Assembly: GCF_947499695.1 (NCBI RefSeq)
Contig: NZ_CANMPQ010000001.1
Location: 744,001-808,000, forward strand
Direction: 5' to 3'
Source of the DNA: an uncultured Allomuricauda sp.
GTDB lineage: Bacteria; Bacteroidota; Bacteroidia; Flavobacteriales; Flavobacteriaceae
Length of the DNA stretch: 64,000 bases
The notes beneath the pieces were generated by a model, which ran no database searches, was not told where the DNA came from, and saw nothing but the letters and a program-made list of their open reading frames with translations. How positions within the stretch are numbered: position 1 is the first letter of the stretch; each line of letters starts with the position of its first letter. Of this stretch, positions 17,950 to 26,073 are shown piece after piece. The position numbers were made by a program, and so were the translations under genes.

Positions 17950-18029
17950 TTGACTGTGAAGGAAAATTCTGTGAACTTCGTCATCGACGGATATAAATCA
18001 TTAAAACGATTCATATCCTTTTAGTTGTG
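17950..18029. repeat. Upstream repeat element, copy B (before 751-aa gene)
   Basis: The counterpart of 13545-13620 with the same conserved blocks. The leading TTGA is again exactly 95 bp before the downstream start codon (18045). A -7-like TAGTTGTG lies at 18022-18029. The rest of the 17811-18044 gap shows only a C/T-rich stretch after the preceding gene. Confidence 0.4.
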
Positions 18030-18044
18030 CTGCACTAAATCAAC

Positions 18045-20300
18045 TTGGAAATGGAATCATCTGAAATTTTGATTAAAAATATTAGAGAAGAAATCCCAAC
18101 CATTCTCATAGGAAAGTTTGAGGAAGCCAACCTTTCAAATTTAGAAGAAATCCTTTCTATTGACCTTCAGGATTTTGGCCAAAGAAGGGGAGTTGGAAAG
18201 ACAGTAGTAAAAAAGCTACAAGAGTTTCAAGAACGAGTAAGAGAAAATTTGGAAGAGTTTGTAGACTTACAAACACAGAATACCAAGATCCATTATTTAC
18301 CTGTTAATGAGGATGTTGTCTCAACTTCGAATTTCTTAGATAATTCTTCAGAAACCGTAACAGACTTTCTTAACCTTTTGCCCAAACATGAACATAGAGG
18401 CATAATTAATCACCTTTATGGTCTTAACAATTCTGACATCTTCACTCTAGATGATTTATCTCTCTACTACCCATTAACGAAAGAGCGAATTAGGCAACTT
18501 AAATATGAATTACTTGATGAGATAAAAAGTGTTTTTCAGGGAGAACCAAATTCAGATTTAAGCTGCCATATAAGACAAAGTGTATCCAAAGAATTCAAAG
18601 AAATTCAAGATTACTTATCGAAAAAACGAGTCTTTTCTTTTCTTGAGCTTATAGAAATCTTTAGAGACAGATATTCTTGCGACAATGCTTCTGAAAATAA
18701 ACCAATAATTAACCTTTTGATTGATCTATTTGGCTTTTCAAAGTGTCGAAAAGTTGAATCAGTTTTTACCAAAGCGGACTTAATTGTTGTTAACGAAAAG
18801 AATAGAAAGAACTTTTTAAAAGCTGCAGATAAAACTTTGCGTCATTTGAAGAAAAAGATTATTCCAATCAACGAAATGCAGGCTGTGATTGAAATTAGAA
18901 GGTCGAACAAGTCGCTCCAAAATAATCAGGTCATTGATGCCTTAAATGTTCTTCCTGAAATAGAAATCCTTGATTCTGACGATCAAACATTTTATCAAGT
19001 CAAATTTGAACACCTATCAAGTGCCGCAGATAGAACTTACAGAGTTTTATTAGAGAAAGGTGATCCAATGTACATTGACAACATTGTTTCTGAAATCAAC
19101 CATCGTCTCGCTCATACTGGAACATCTAAGATATATGATCGACATAGCTTAGCAATTGCTTCCGATAAGAGGTTTGTTTCCATGGCTAAAACTGGTTTTT
19201 GGACTTTAAAAGAGTGGAATAAGAATATTGATAAGCTTGAAGATTTAGTGAAAAACGCACTTTACAAGCTAAATAAGCCCTCAACGTATGATGAAATATT
19301 TGAAATAATTTCAGCAGGCAGACCAAATATCAAAGAAAATTCTGTTCGTGCTATAACAGGTAGAGATTGCCTGAAAGTAACTGGAAACAAGTGGATTCTC
19401 CCTGAATGGAAGCAGAAATATTCTGATCTAGCTTTCGTAAAGCGAAAAAAACGTGTCAATACATCCGAACCAGAACACAGAACCGAGCAAAGAGCTTTAG
19501 TGATAAAGTATCTTGATAAGAAGCCAGGAAAAAAGGAACTAGCTTCAAAAATCATTAAGGACATTTCACCAGCAGATAGTAGGTTTTCCAGAGTCTCTTT
19601 CTATAAGTTGTTTGAACAAGAAGAGTATTTCATAAAAGATGATACTGATAAACTACTGATTTCGCTGAGAAGTCAAGAATCAAATGTCAAGGTATCTGTG
19701 GATCAATTCAATTGGAAAGAAGTTAGTAAAAAATTAGAACGAGACATCAAAGGTGCTTTTGAAGATTCAACTTCGCCAAACTACTCCCAATCTCTTAAAG
19801 AATCGATACAATTGTTTTACGAGTTTCTTTTAGAAAACTCCTCCGAACAAGAATTCCAAGGTCTGCCAGAAAGAATATTGGGAAATATGAACAAATACTA
19901 TTTTGACTCAACAGATAATATAGATAAACTCAATTTCTTGAAGCAGTTTCTTACTAGTACAGATCCACTACTCAAGAAAATTTTGTGGTTTATTGACCGT
20001 ACAAACTATAACTGGATAAAAACACATAAAAAAGGACTTGGAGATATTATTTACAAGCTCAACAAACTTGACCCGACCAAAGAACGGTTTAAAGACGCTA
20101 GAACAGCACGAGCCTATAAGTTTGGCAAGCAAATTCAGTCAGTTTATTTCTATCGTAATAATGATACCCATGGTGCTAATGACTGGACAGTTGCTGAATT
20201 GACAAAGACCATTTCTGATTGTTTCACCATTTACATTTTCGCCTGTGCGGAATACTTCAATGAACTAAAAAAAGAAATAGCGCAGCACAACAAAACTTAA
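18045..20300 (+). CDS. Sigma-like / HARE-HTH-like multidomain protein with probable HEPN RNase C-terminus
   Basis: A 751-aa soluble protein that is not a recognised named family. Visible parts: an N-terminal helix-hairpin-helix (about 15-62, DFGQRRGVGKTVVKKLQEF) like the RNA polymerase alpha C-terminal domain; a sigma region-4-like HTH (about 115-165, LTKERIRQLKYELLDEI); an HTH-like segment 180-320; two winged-helix units resembling HARE-HTH (about 328-390, ending FWTLKEW, and 395-455, ending KWILPEW); another helical unit (480-540); and an all-helical end (570-750) with YRNNDTHG, where R704-N705-x3-H709 fits the HEPN RNase motif R-x(4-6)-H. Known HEPN domains often act in defence or toxin systems. 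A transcription-linked RNase or defence effector is therefore possible (inference). An alternative start is Met3 at 18051. Confidence 0.6.
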   Translation: MEMESSEILIKNIREEIPTILIGKFEEANLSNLEEILSIDLQDFGQRRGVGKTVVKKLQEFQERVRENLEEFVDLQTQNTKIHYLPVNEDVVSTSNFLDNSSETVTDFLNLLPKHEHRGIINHLYGLNNSDIFTLDDLSLYYPLTKERIRQLKYELLDEIKSVFQGEPNSDLSCHIRQSVSKEFKEIQDYLSKKRVFSFLELIEIFRDRYSCDNASENKPIINLLIDLFGFSKCRKVESVFTKADLIVVNEKNRKNFLKAADKTLRHLKKKIIPINEMQAVIEIRRSNKSLQNNQVIDALNVLPEIEILDSDDQTFYQVKFEHLSSAADRTYRVLLEKGDPMYIDNIVSEINHRLAHTGTSKIYDRHSLAIASDKRFVSMAKTGFWTLKEWNKNIDKLEDLVKNALYKLNKPSTYDEIFEIISAGRPNIKENSVRAITGRDCLKVTGNKWILPEWKQKYSDLAFVKRKKRVNTSEPEHRTEQRALVIKYLDKKPGKKELASKIIKDISPADSRFSRVSFYKLFEQEEYFIKDDTDKLLISLRSQESNVKVSVDQFNWKEVSKKLERDIKGAFEDSTSPNYSQSLKESIQLFYEFLLENSSEQEFQGLPERILGNMNKYYFDSTDNIDKLNFLKQFLTSTDPLLKKILWFIDRTNYNWIKTHKKGLGDIIYKLNKLDPTKERFKDARTARAYKFGKQIQSVYFYRNNDTHGANDWTVAELTKTISDCFTIYIFACAEYFNELKKEIAQHNKT

Positions 20301-20320
20301 ACTGCATTAAAACGCAGTTT
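20299..20320. terminator. Hairpin after the 751-aa gene
   Basis: AAACTGC (20299-20305) pairs with GCAGTTT (20314-20320) around an 8-base loop, overlapping the stop codon. There is no T-run, so termination efficiency is uncertain. Confidence 0.4.
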
Positions 20321-20436
20321 AGCCAAACCGATAACGAAACCTCTTTGCAAGATTGTATCTTATGGCCTACCAAAGCAATGTCATAAAGATGTACCTTGGA
20401 GTATAAATAAGCTTGCCACGGGCTAAAAAGCGGTAC

Positions 20437-21003
20437 ATGGACGAAATCAGAAAATTTATTGACACTATCGCTCCAATGAGTGATTCTGATTGGCGGTTTT
20501 TCTCCTCAAAACTGCATAAAGCAGCGCTCAAAAAACATACGGCCCTATTAAAACTTGGAGCGGTTGAGAGCCATTTGTATTTTATAACAAAAGGAGTGGT
20601 CAGATTTTATATTCCAAAGGAAGAAGGCGATTTGACTTTTGGTTTTCTATTCGAAAATGAATTTGTCACGGGTTATGATTCATTTTTAACACAAACCCCT
20701 TCTGAATACCAAATTGAAACCTTGACCGATTCCGTTTTGTGGAAAATTTCGCACAAAGACTTAGAAGAAGTCTATGAAAGAACAAGCAGTGGAAATACTA
20801 TCGGACGAAAAATGGCAGAAAATATGTTTTTGATAAAATCAAAGCGGGAACTTGCTTTATTGAGTAAAACAGCAGAAGAGCGCTATTTGGACCTATTCTC
20901 TGACAGACCAAAATTGTTACAGCAAATTCCATTAAAATATATTGCATCATATATTGGTGTTACTCCACAGGCATTAAGCAGAATACGCAGGCGCATTACT
21001 TAA
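20437..21003 (+). CDS. Crp/Fnr-family transcriptional regulator
   Basis: A 188-aa protein when started at ATG 20437; the frame extends to a TTG at 20413, which is less likely. The N-terminal cyclic-nucleotide-binding-like beta roll spans about 25-110 (LYFITKGVVRFYIPKEEGD), but the Arg/Ser phosphate-binding cassette of true cAMP receptors is not evident. There are no clustered cysteines for an Fe-S centre. A C-terminal HTH ends in IGVTPQALSRIRRRI. Similar Bacteroidota proteins sense unknown signals and control small neighbouring genes; here DoxX and DCC genes follow on the same strand. An inverted repeat AAGAT-TGT-ATCTT lies upstream at 20349-20361. Confidence 0.9.
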   Translation: MDEIRKFIDTIAPMSDSDWRFFSSKLHKAALKKHTALLKLGAVESHLYFITKGVVRFYIPKEEGDLTFGFLFENEFVTGYDSFLTQTPSEYQIETLTDSVLWKISHKDLEEVYERTSSGNTIGRKMAENMFLIKSKRELALLSKTAEERYLDLFSDRPKLLQQIPLKYIASYIGVTPQALSRIRRRIT

Positions 21004-21066
21004 CCTGGGTTCATTGTTTTTACTTTGGTGTTTTTTGAACTTTGTATTTCAATAATACCTAAAAGC

Positions 21067-21519
21067 ATGAAACCACTATTAGTACTGTTATCAAGTTTTA
21101 TCATCTCTATTTTTGTAATTAAAATCATTAAAAAAGAATATGATTTTGCCCTATCTGCCAGAATTGCCATGTCAATAATGCTTGTATTTACGGCGATTGG
21201 TCATTTCGTATTTACAAAGGGAATGTCAATGATGATACCCAATTTTATTCCTTTCCAAGAAAGTTTTGTCCACCTAACAGGAGTATTTGAAATTCTTTTA
21301 GCAATTGGCTTACTTATCCCTAAATTGAAAGTGATAAGTGGATGGGCGCTACTAATTTTTCTTCTGCTCATGTTACCAGCTAATATTTATGCTTCCATGC
21401 ATAATGTGAATTATCAGAAAGGAACATTCGACGGAAATGGTCTTGCCTATTTGTGGTTTAGAATTCCTTTACAAATCCTTTTTATAGTTTGGACTTATAT
21501 TTTTTCAATCCGGATGTAA
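21067..21519 (+). CDS. DoxX-like small membrane protein
   Basis: A 150-aa protein with four hydrophobic helices, matching the DoxX/DoxD-like four-helix family. Typical features are the RIAMSIMLVFTAIGHF segment and PNFIPF followed by LTGVFEILLAIGLLIPK. ATG 21067 is chosen; an upstream TTG at 21025 would add a short polar-hydrophobic extension. Family members are linked to thiosulfate oxidation, redox stress or membrane integrity, but the function of this subgroup is not established. It lies between a Crp/Fnr gene (64 bp upstream) and a DCC thiol-redox gene. Confidence 0.8.
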   Translation: MKPLLVLLSSFIISIFVIKIIKKEYDFALSARIAMSIMLVFTAIGHFVFTKGMSMMIPNFIPFQESFVHLTGVFEILLAIGLLIPKLKVISGWALLIFLLLMLPANIYASMHNVNYQKGTFDGNGLAYLWFRIPLQILFIVWTYIFSIRM

Positions 21520-21580
21520 TTTCCTTGTTGCCGCAAGATTGCGTCTTAATAGTGCACTAGGCTTTCACCCCAAGGTAATG

Positions 21581-21588
21581 TATCTTTG
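21581..21588 (+). promoter_or_regulatory. -7 promoter element overlapping the start region of the DCC gene
   Basis: TATCTTTG is an exact TAnnTTTG match just 4 bases before the GTG at 21593. A start point about 7 bases downstream would lie at or next to the GTG, implying a leaderless or near-leaderless transcript. No good -33 TTG is visible. An inverted repeat AAGA-N5-TCTT (21536-21548) lies upstream, as it does for the Crp/Fnr gene. Confidence 0.5.
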
Positions 21589-21592
21589 TAGA

Positions 21593-22000
21593 GTGGGAAA
21601 CAATAAAAAAATCATCTTGTTTGATGGCGTTTGTAATCTCTGTAACGGAGCCATCCAATTTATCATAAAACGGGATAAAACTGACACGTTCCGTTATGCG
21701 CCGCTCCAAAGTGAGATTGGCGAACAGCTTATTGCTGAGCGTGCTATTGACACCTCCAAAGTGGATTCCATTATCCTCATCGAACCTGGAATAGCTTATT
21801 TTACCAAATCAGATGCCGCTTTGCGTATTGCACAAGATTTTGGAGGATTGTGGAAAGCGTTGGCAATCTTCACCTGGATACCCAAAACCTTTAGGGATGC
21901 CATCTACGATTTGGTTGCCAAAAACCGCTATAAATGGTTTGGCAGAAAGGATGCCTGTATGATTCCAACACCCGAACTACAGGCCAAGTTTTTGGGATAA
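21593..22000 (+). CDS. DCC-family thiol-disulfide oxidoreductase-like protein (DUF393)
   Basis: A 135-aa protein with the hallmark FDGVCNLCNG, placing the CxxC pair at C14 and C17 when started at GTG 21593. A longer frame to 21539 exists, but a -7 promoter element lies inside it, so the GTG start is preferred. Later family features are FRYAPLQSEIG, SDAALRIAQDFGG, and YRWFG as KYKWFG-like near the end. Members are thioredoxin-fold proteins of uncertain role, common in marine bacteria. It is probably cytoplasmic. It follows the DoxX gene but has its own promoter element. Confidence 0.88.
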   Translation: MGNNKKIILFDGVCNLCNGAIQFIIKRDKTDTFRYAPLQSEIGEQLIAERAIDTSKVDSIILIEPGIAYFTKSDAALRIAQDFGGLWKALAIFTWIPKTFRDAIYDLVAKNRYKWFGRKDACMIPTPELQAKFLG

Positions 22001-22056
22001 TCACAATTTTCCAACTTTATTTCATCCTCTGACATAGGGCTGTCACAACCTGGTTC

Positions 22057-22064
22057 TAGTTTTG
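22057..22064 (+). promoter_or_regulatory. -7 promoter element of the SRPBCC gene
   Basis: TAGTTTTG is an exact TAnnTTTG match 22 bases before the ATG at 22087. The -33 element is weak. Confidence 0.5.
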
Positions 22065-22086
22065 TTTTCAAATAAAACAATCTACA

Positions 22087-22683
22087 ATGAGAGTAAACAA
22101 AACAATTCCCATGATCTCCTTGGCGCTGGGTCATGCGTTAATAGGTTATGGACAAAATGCAGAACAAGGTATTCAGTTCCCCTCTGCTTCCGATTTCGTT
22201 TCCAGCCCCTTAAGAAATAGTATTACACTTGAACTCAAAGCCTCGACTTCAGAGGTTTGGGCCCTAGTTGGAAGACTAGAGCGAATGCCCGAATACAGCA
22301 GTGGACTTAAGAAAGTGGATGCGGAATACGATGCTGTCGATCATTGCAAAGCCTTTACCTGTACCTTTCTTCCTATGGAAGAAGGTATGCCCGAAACCAC
22401 CCATACAGAAATAATAAAATGGTACAAGCCCAATGCAGGATTGGCATCGATAGCTGAAGAACCCAATACTTTTGGCCTAAAAAACTCGCTGGGCATGTTG
22501 ACTTTGGAAAGTAAAGGCAATAGCACATTGTTTCGATGGAGTCAGTATTTTGACGCTGACGATATGGAATCCCTTAAAATGAACGTTGAAGCGTTTAGGT
22601 TGGCGCTTAATGAGGACATCGCCAGTAATCTGATCAAAACGTTTGGAGGACGAGTCGTTGAGAGTTATGTCCAACAGTTTTGA
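22087..22683 (+). CDS. SRPBCC-superfamily (START-like) protein, probably exported
   Basis: A 198-aa protein. After a weak signal-like N-terminus (MRVNKTIPMISLALGHALIG, ending near YGQ), the sequence follows the helix-grip pattern of polyketide-cyclase/START-like proteins: STSEVWALVGRLERMPEYSSGLKKV, then strands with TEIIKWYKPN and STLFRWSQYFDADD, and a long C-terminal helix. Members bind small hydrophobic ligands. No ligand or pathway can be assigned. It lies 37 bp before the AlkC-type gene and may be cotranscribed. Confidence 0.75.
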   Translation: MRVNKTIPMISLALGHALIGYGQNAEQGIQFPSASDFVSSPLRNSITLELKASTSEVWALVGRLERMPEYSSGLKKVDAEYDAVDHCKAFTCTFLPMEEGMPETTHTEIIKWYKPNAGLASIAEEPNTFGLKNSLGMLTLESKGNSTLFRWSQYFDADDMESLKMNVEAFRLALNEDIASNLIKTFGGRVVESYVQQF

Positions 22684-22719
22684 TTAAAGCTATTTTCATT
22701 TTTAAAACTTTAATACACA

Positions 22720-23829
22720 GTGGCAGAATTATTTAAAAATATCTACAACCCCGCTTTCTTTGACCGCTTTACCCAGTGCGTAAAAGAAGTGTTTCCGTCT
22801 TTTGATGGGGAGGCCTTTTTAAACGAAATATATTCGGATGATTGGGAAAACAAAGAGTTAAAGCAGCGAATGCGGCATATTACCCTAGTCCTTAAAGATC
22901 ATTTGACCAATAATCTAAAGACCAATGTTGACATATTGCTGAACCTCATCCCGGTTTTGAAGCAAAATGATTTTAGGTCCGACAATCTGGAGTTTATTTT
23001 CCTTCCTGACTTTGTAGAAATTTATGGGATTGACCATCATGACATCGCCATCGATGCCTTTGAGGAAATTACCAAGTTTGTAAGTTGTGAATTTGCGGTA
23101 AGGCCCTTTATAATAAATAGCCCAAAAAAAATGATGCAACAAATGACGACATGGTCCCGCCACAAGCATCCAATGGTGAGGCGACTTTCCTCGGAAGGGT
23201 ATCGACCTCGATTACCCTGGGCAATGGCATTACCCGACCTTAAAAAGAACCCAGCCCCCATTTTGCCTATTCTGGAACGTTTAAAATCGGACTCATCGGA
23301 ATCCGTGAGACGAAGCGTGGCCAACAACCTGAACGATATCTCCAAGGACAATCCGGATATTGTGATTCAATTGGCCAAAAAATGGAAAGGTGAAAGCAAA
23401 GAAGTGGATTGGGTAGTAAAACATGCTTGCCGCACTTTGCTAAAACAAGGTATTCCGGAGGTGATGCTTTTGTTTGGATTTGGAAAAATCAATAACATCA
23501 AAATTGAAAAATTCAAGATTTCAACTCCTATAGTTGCCGTTGGCGGGAATTTGGAATTCTCTTTTGTGCTTCACAATAGGAATCGCAAGAATTCCAAACT
23601 TCGCTTAGAATATGGACTGTATTATCAAAAGGCAAATGGTACACTATCTAAAAAAGTGTTCAAAATCAGCGAAAAGGAATATCCCGGTGGTTCAGCTACC
23701 CTGATTACTCGAAAGCAGCCCTTTAAAATCATCACCACTCGAAAACTTCATGTTGGTTTGCACCAAGTTTCATTGATTATTAATGGTATTGAATTGGATA
23801 AAAAGGATTTTCATCTGATTGAAAAATAA
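22720..23829 (+). CDS. AlkC-type DNA alkylation repair protein with C-terminal Ig-like domain
   Basis: A 369-aa protein starting at GTG. Residues about 1-250 form a HEAT-like all-helical repeat superhelix with the DNA-facing segment SRHKHPMVRRLSSEGYRPRLPW, and later SESVRRSVANNLNDISKDNP, both typical of AlkC/AlkD-type glycosylases. Residues about 260-369 are beta-rich (VGGNLEFSFVLHNR and GLHQVSLIING), matching the Ig-like domain found in one AlkC clade. Such enzymes remove 3-methyladenine-type cationic bases from DNA without flipping them. The tight spacing after the SRPBCC gene suggests a shared transcript. Confidence 0.88.
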   Translation: MAELFKNIYNPAFFDRFTQCVKEVFPSFDGEAFLNEIYSDDWENKELKQRMRHITLVLKDHLTNNLKTNVDILLNLIPVLKQNDFRSDNLEFIFLPDFVEIYGIDHHDIAIDAFEEITKFVSCEFAVRPFIINSPKKMMQQMTTWSRHKHPMVRRLSSEGYRPRLPWAMALPDLKKNPAPILPILERLKSDSSESVRRSVANNLNDISKDNPDIVIQLAKKWKGESKEVDWVVKHACRTLLKQGIPEVMLLFGFGKINNIKIEKFKISTPIVAVGGNLEFSFVLHNRNRKNSKLRLEYGLYYQKANGTLSKKVFKISEKEYPGGSATLITRKQPFKIITTRKLHVGLHQVSLIINGIELDKKDFHLIEK

Positions 23830-23959
23830 TATCAACGCATTTTTGCGTTCACTAACCCATAAGTCTGGCTTACCATTCAAAAGGTAACACTCGCTTGTTT
23901 TGAGTTTTATAAACTGACGGTTGAGGCTAAGTTTATCCAAACTTTAAAGCCAATCCGTC

Positions 23960-26020
23960 ATGAAAAAATTACTGTTCATATTTATTATCTGTCCATTATT
24001 CCTATTCGGGAATGACAAAAAAGTGCCCTCGACCATTAATGATGTCACCGTATACCTAAGCGGTGCGCAAATCTACAGAAAGGCACAATGTGTCCTCAAG
24101 GAAGGCAAGAATAAACTTGTTTTTACCGGCCTTTCGGCCAAAGTTGAAGAGAGTAGTATCCAAATTTCCGGTCTGCAATCTGTCTCTATTCTATCCATGT
24201 CTTACGACCTGAATTATTTGGAAAAAACTGCAAGCGACCCACAGGTAAAACAATGGGAAGACGATATTATAGAGCATCAGCATCAAACGACCATGCTAAA
24301 CAACATCATTGCAGGTTTGGATGAGGAGGAAAAGGTGATAACCTCCAATAGATCTATAAATAACCGGCTTCAGGCATTGGATTTAGACCGTGTAAAACAA
24401 GTAAGTGCATACTACAGAGAGCGCATCACAGCAATTAAAAATGAGATTTTTAAAACCAATCTTAAAATCAATGAGCATAAACTAGAGATCAACAAACTCC
24501 AAAAGCAGTTGGCAGAAATCAACAACGCCCCTGAAGAGGAACAAGGTGAACTTACCATAACTTTTGACGCACCAATTACCACAAATTTAGATCTGTCCAT
24601 TTCCTATTTGGTCAGGGATGCTGGTTGGATTCCGAATTACGATATCAAGTCAAAAAAGCTGAATGCTCCCATAGACTTGGCATATAAAGCTCATGTCTAT
24701 CAAAAAACTGGTAAGGACTGGGATAATGTAAAGGTGACACTATCCACTGGAAACCCAAATATCAACGTCAGTAAGCCAAATTTAGGCACTAAATACCTCA
24801 ACTTTGTCAGTCGAAATGCCCGACGAGCAAAACCAGCACCTAAGAAAAAGGGCTATACCTATAATCCCATGGTACGGAAAATAACCGGAACGGTTGTAGA
24901 TGATTCAGGTGCGCCCCTACCGGGGGCCAATATTGTTGTCAAAGGCACTCAGACAGGTACGCAGACTGATTTTGACGGAAACTTTGAACTTGATGTATCC
25001 TCAGGTAAAGAACTTTCCATTTCCTATGTCGGTTTTGTTCCATATGATATTCCCATTTACTCATCAGTTATGAATATACAAATGGAAGAAGATGCTTCAA
25101 GGTTGGAAGAAGTGGTAGTAACCGCAATGGGAACATCTCAGAGAAAATCATATAGTTACGCTGTGTCAAAAACGGTGAATGGAAGAGTTGCTGGTGTAAA
25201 TATTAGAGGAAATAACAGCATTCCAAAAGTACAACCCCCATTATATATTGTTGATGGTGTTCCGTTAGCTGGATTTATGGAAGGTGATCTTGATGAAAAT
25301 GAGATTCAAAGCATAGAGGTATTGAAAGGAGCCGAAGCGGAAGCACTTTACGGAAGTCGAGGTGCCAATGGAATCATTGTCATCACCACAAAAAAGAGTA
25401 CTGTGCAAGATGATTTGACCAATACCAAATTCGTTATCAAAAAACCATATTCCATTGTTTCAGATGGAGATATTACGGCCATTGAAATCAATACGTTTCA
25501 GTTACCTGCCAAGTATGAATACTTTGCCGCGCCTTTGGTCAATGAAAATGTTTTTCTCACCGCCAGTCTGAAGGATTGGGAAAAATTCCAGCTCCTACCG
25601 GGCGAAGCCAATATTTATTACGAGGGCGGTTATGCGGGCAAAACCAATATCGACCCCTTTACGGTGAAAAAGGAAATGACACTTTCCTTGGGAATTGACC
25701 CTAATATTACTGTAAGTCGCAAACAACAGCGTAATTTTAAAAGCAAATCCTTCACGGGTAGCAATCGTATTTTGGACAGAACTTACGATCTTGAAGTGAA
25801 GAACAATAAAAGCTTGGCCATCAACCTGAAACTTATGGATAGGGTCCCAATCTCGCAAAACCGGGAAATAAAAGTGGATGATATTGACCCAAAAATGGCC
25901 AGTTATGATAAAAAATCAGGCCTCTTGACCTGGGATTTGAAATTGGACAGTCAGGAAAGTAAGAAAGAGAGCTTTTCCTTTCAAGTCAAATATCCGAAGG
26001 GGCGCTATATCTCTTTGTGA
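23960..26020 (+). CDS. MuiA-like DUF4140/DUF4139 protein with an inserted SusC-type carboxypeptidase-regulatory and plug module
   Basis: A 686-aa exported protein (signal residues 1-17). The DUF4140 N-terminal domain spans about 25-125 (VTVYLSGAQIYRKA), then comes a coiled coil, then DUF4139 begins near 205 (APITTNLDLSISYLVRDAGW). At about 308 the domain is interrupted: GTVVDDSGAPLPGANIVVKG opens a CarboxypepD_reg-like module, followed by LEEVVVTAMG and a TonB-plug-like block (PPLYIVDGVP, IQSIEVLKGAEAEALYGSRG, ANGIIVITTKK). DUF4139 resumes near 480 and runs to the end. The insert matches the N-terminus of SusC receptors without their barrel. Family function is obscure (mucoidy inhibitor A-like). 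A terminator hairpin follows. Confidence 0.88.
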   Translation: MKKLLFIFIICPLFLFGNDKKVPSTINDVTVYLSGAQIYRKAQCVLKEGKNKLVFTGLSAKVEESSIQISGLQSVSILSMSYDLNYLEKTASDPQVKQWEDDIIEHQHQTTMLNNIIAGLDEEEKVITSNRSINNRLQALDLDRVKQVSAYYRERITAIKNEIFKTNLKINEHKLEINKLQKQLAEINNAPEEEQGELTITFDAPITTNLDLSISYLVRDAGWIPNYDIKSKKLNAPIDLAYKAHVYQKTGKDWDNVKVTLSTGNPNINVSKPNLGTKYLNFVSRNARRAKPAPKKKGYTYNPMVRKITGTVVDDSGAPLPGANIVVKGTQTGTQTDFDGNFELDVSSGKELSISYVGFVPYDIPIYSSVMNIQMEEDASRLEEVVVTAMGTSQRKSYSYAVSKTVNGRVAGVNIRGNNSIPKVQPPLYIVDGVPLAGFMEGDLDENEIQSIEVLKGAEAEALYGSRGANGIIVITTKKSTVQDDLTNTKFVIKKPYSIVSDGDITAIEINTFQLPAKYEYFAAPLVNENVFLTASLKDWEKFQLLPGEANIYYEGGYAGKTNIDPFTVKKEMTLSLGIDPNITVSRKQQRNFKSKSFTGSNRILDRTYDLEVKNNKSLAINLKLMDRVPISQNREIKVDDIDPKMASYDKKSGLLTWDLKLDSQESKKESFSFQVKYPKGRYISL

Positions 26021-26024
26021 AAGT

Positions 26025-26062
26025 AAAGGAGCAGTGTTATAAACAATTCACTGTTCCTTTTT
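26025..26062. terminator. Bidirectional intrinsic terminator
   Basis: AAAGGAGCAGTG (26025-26036) pairs with CACTGTTCCTTT (26049-26060) with one G-T pair and a 12-base loop, flanked by an A-run and a T-run. It separates the convergent DUF4139 gene and the end of the minus-strand ligase operon. Confidence 0.75.
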
Positions 26063-26073
26063 CCATTCTTGTA

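Noticed and set aside
23834..23849. Hairpin AACGCA-TTTT-TGCGTT after the AlkC-type gene as a terminator
   Set aside because: The stem is only 6 bp and no T-run follows; not enough to call a terminator.
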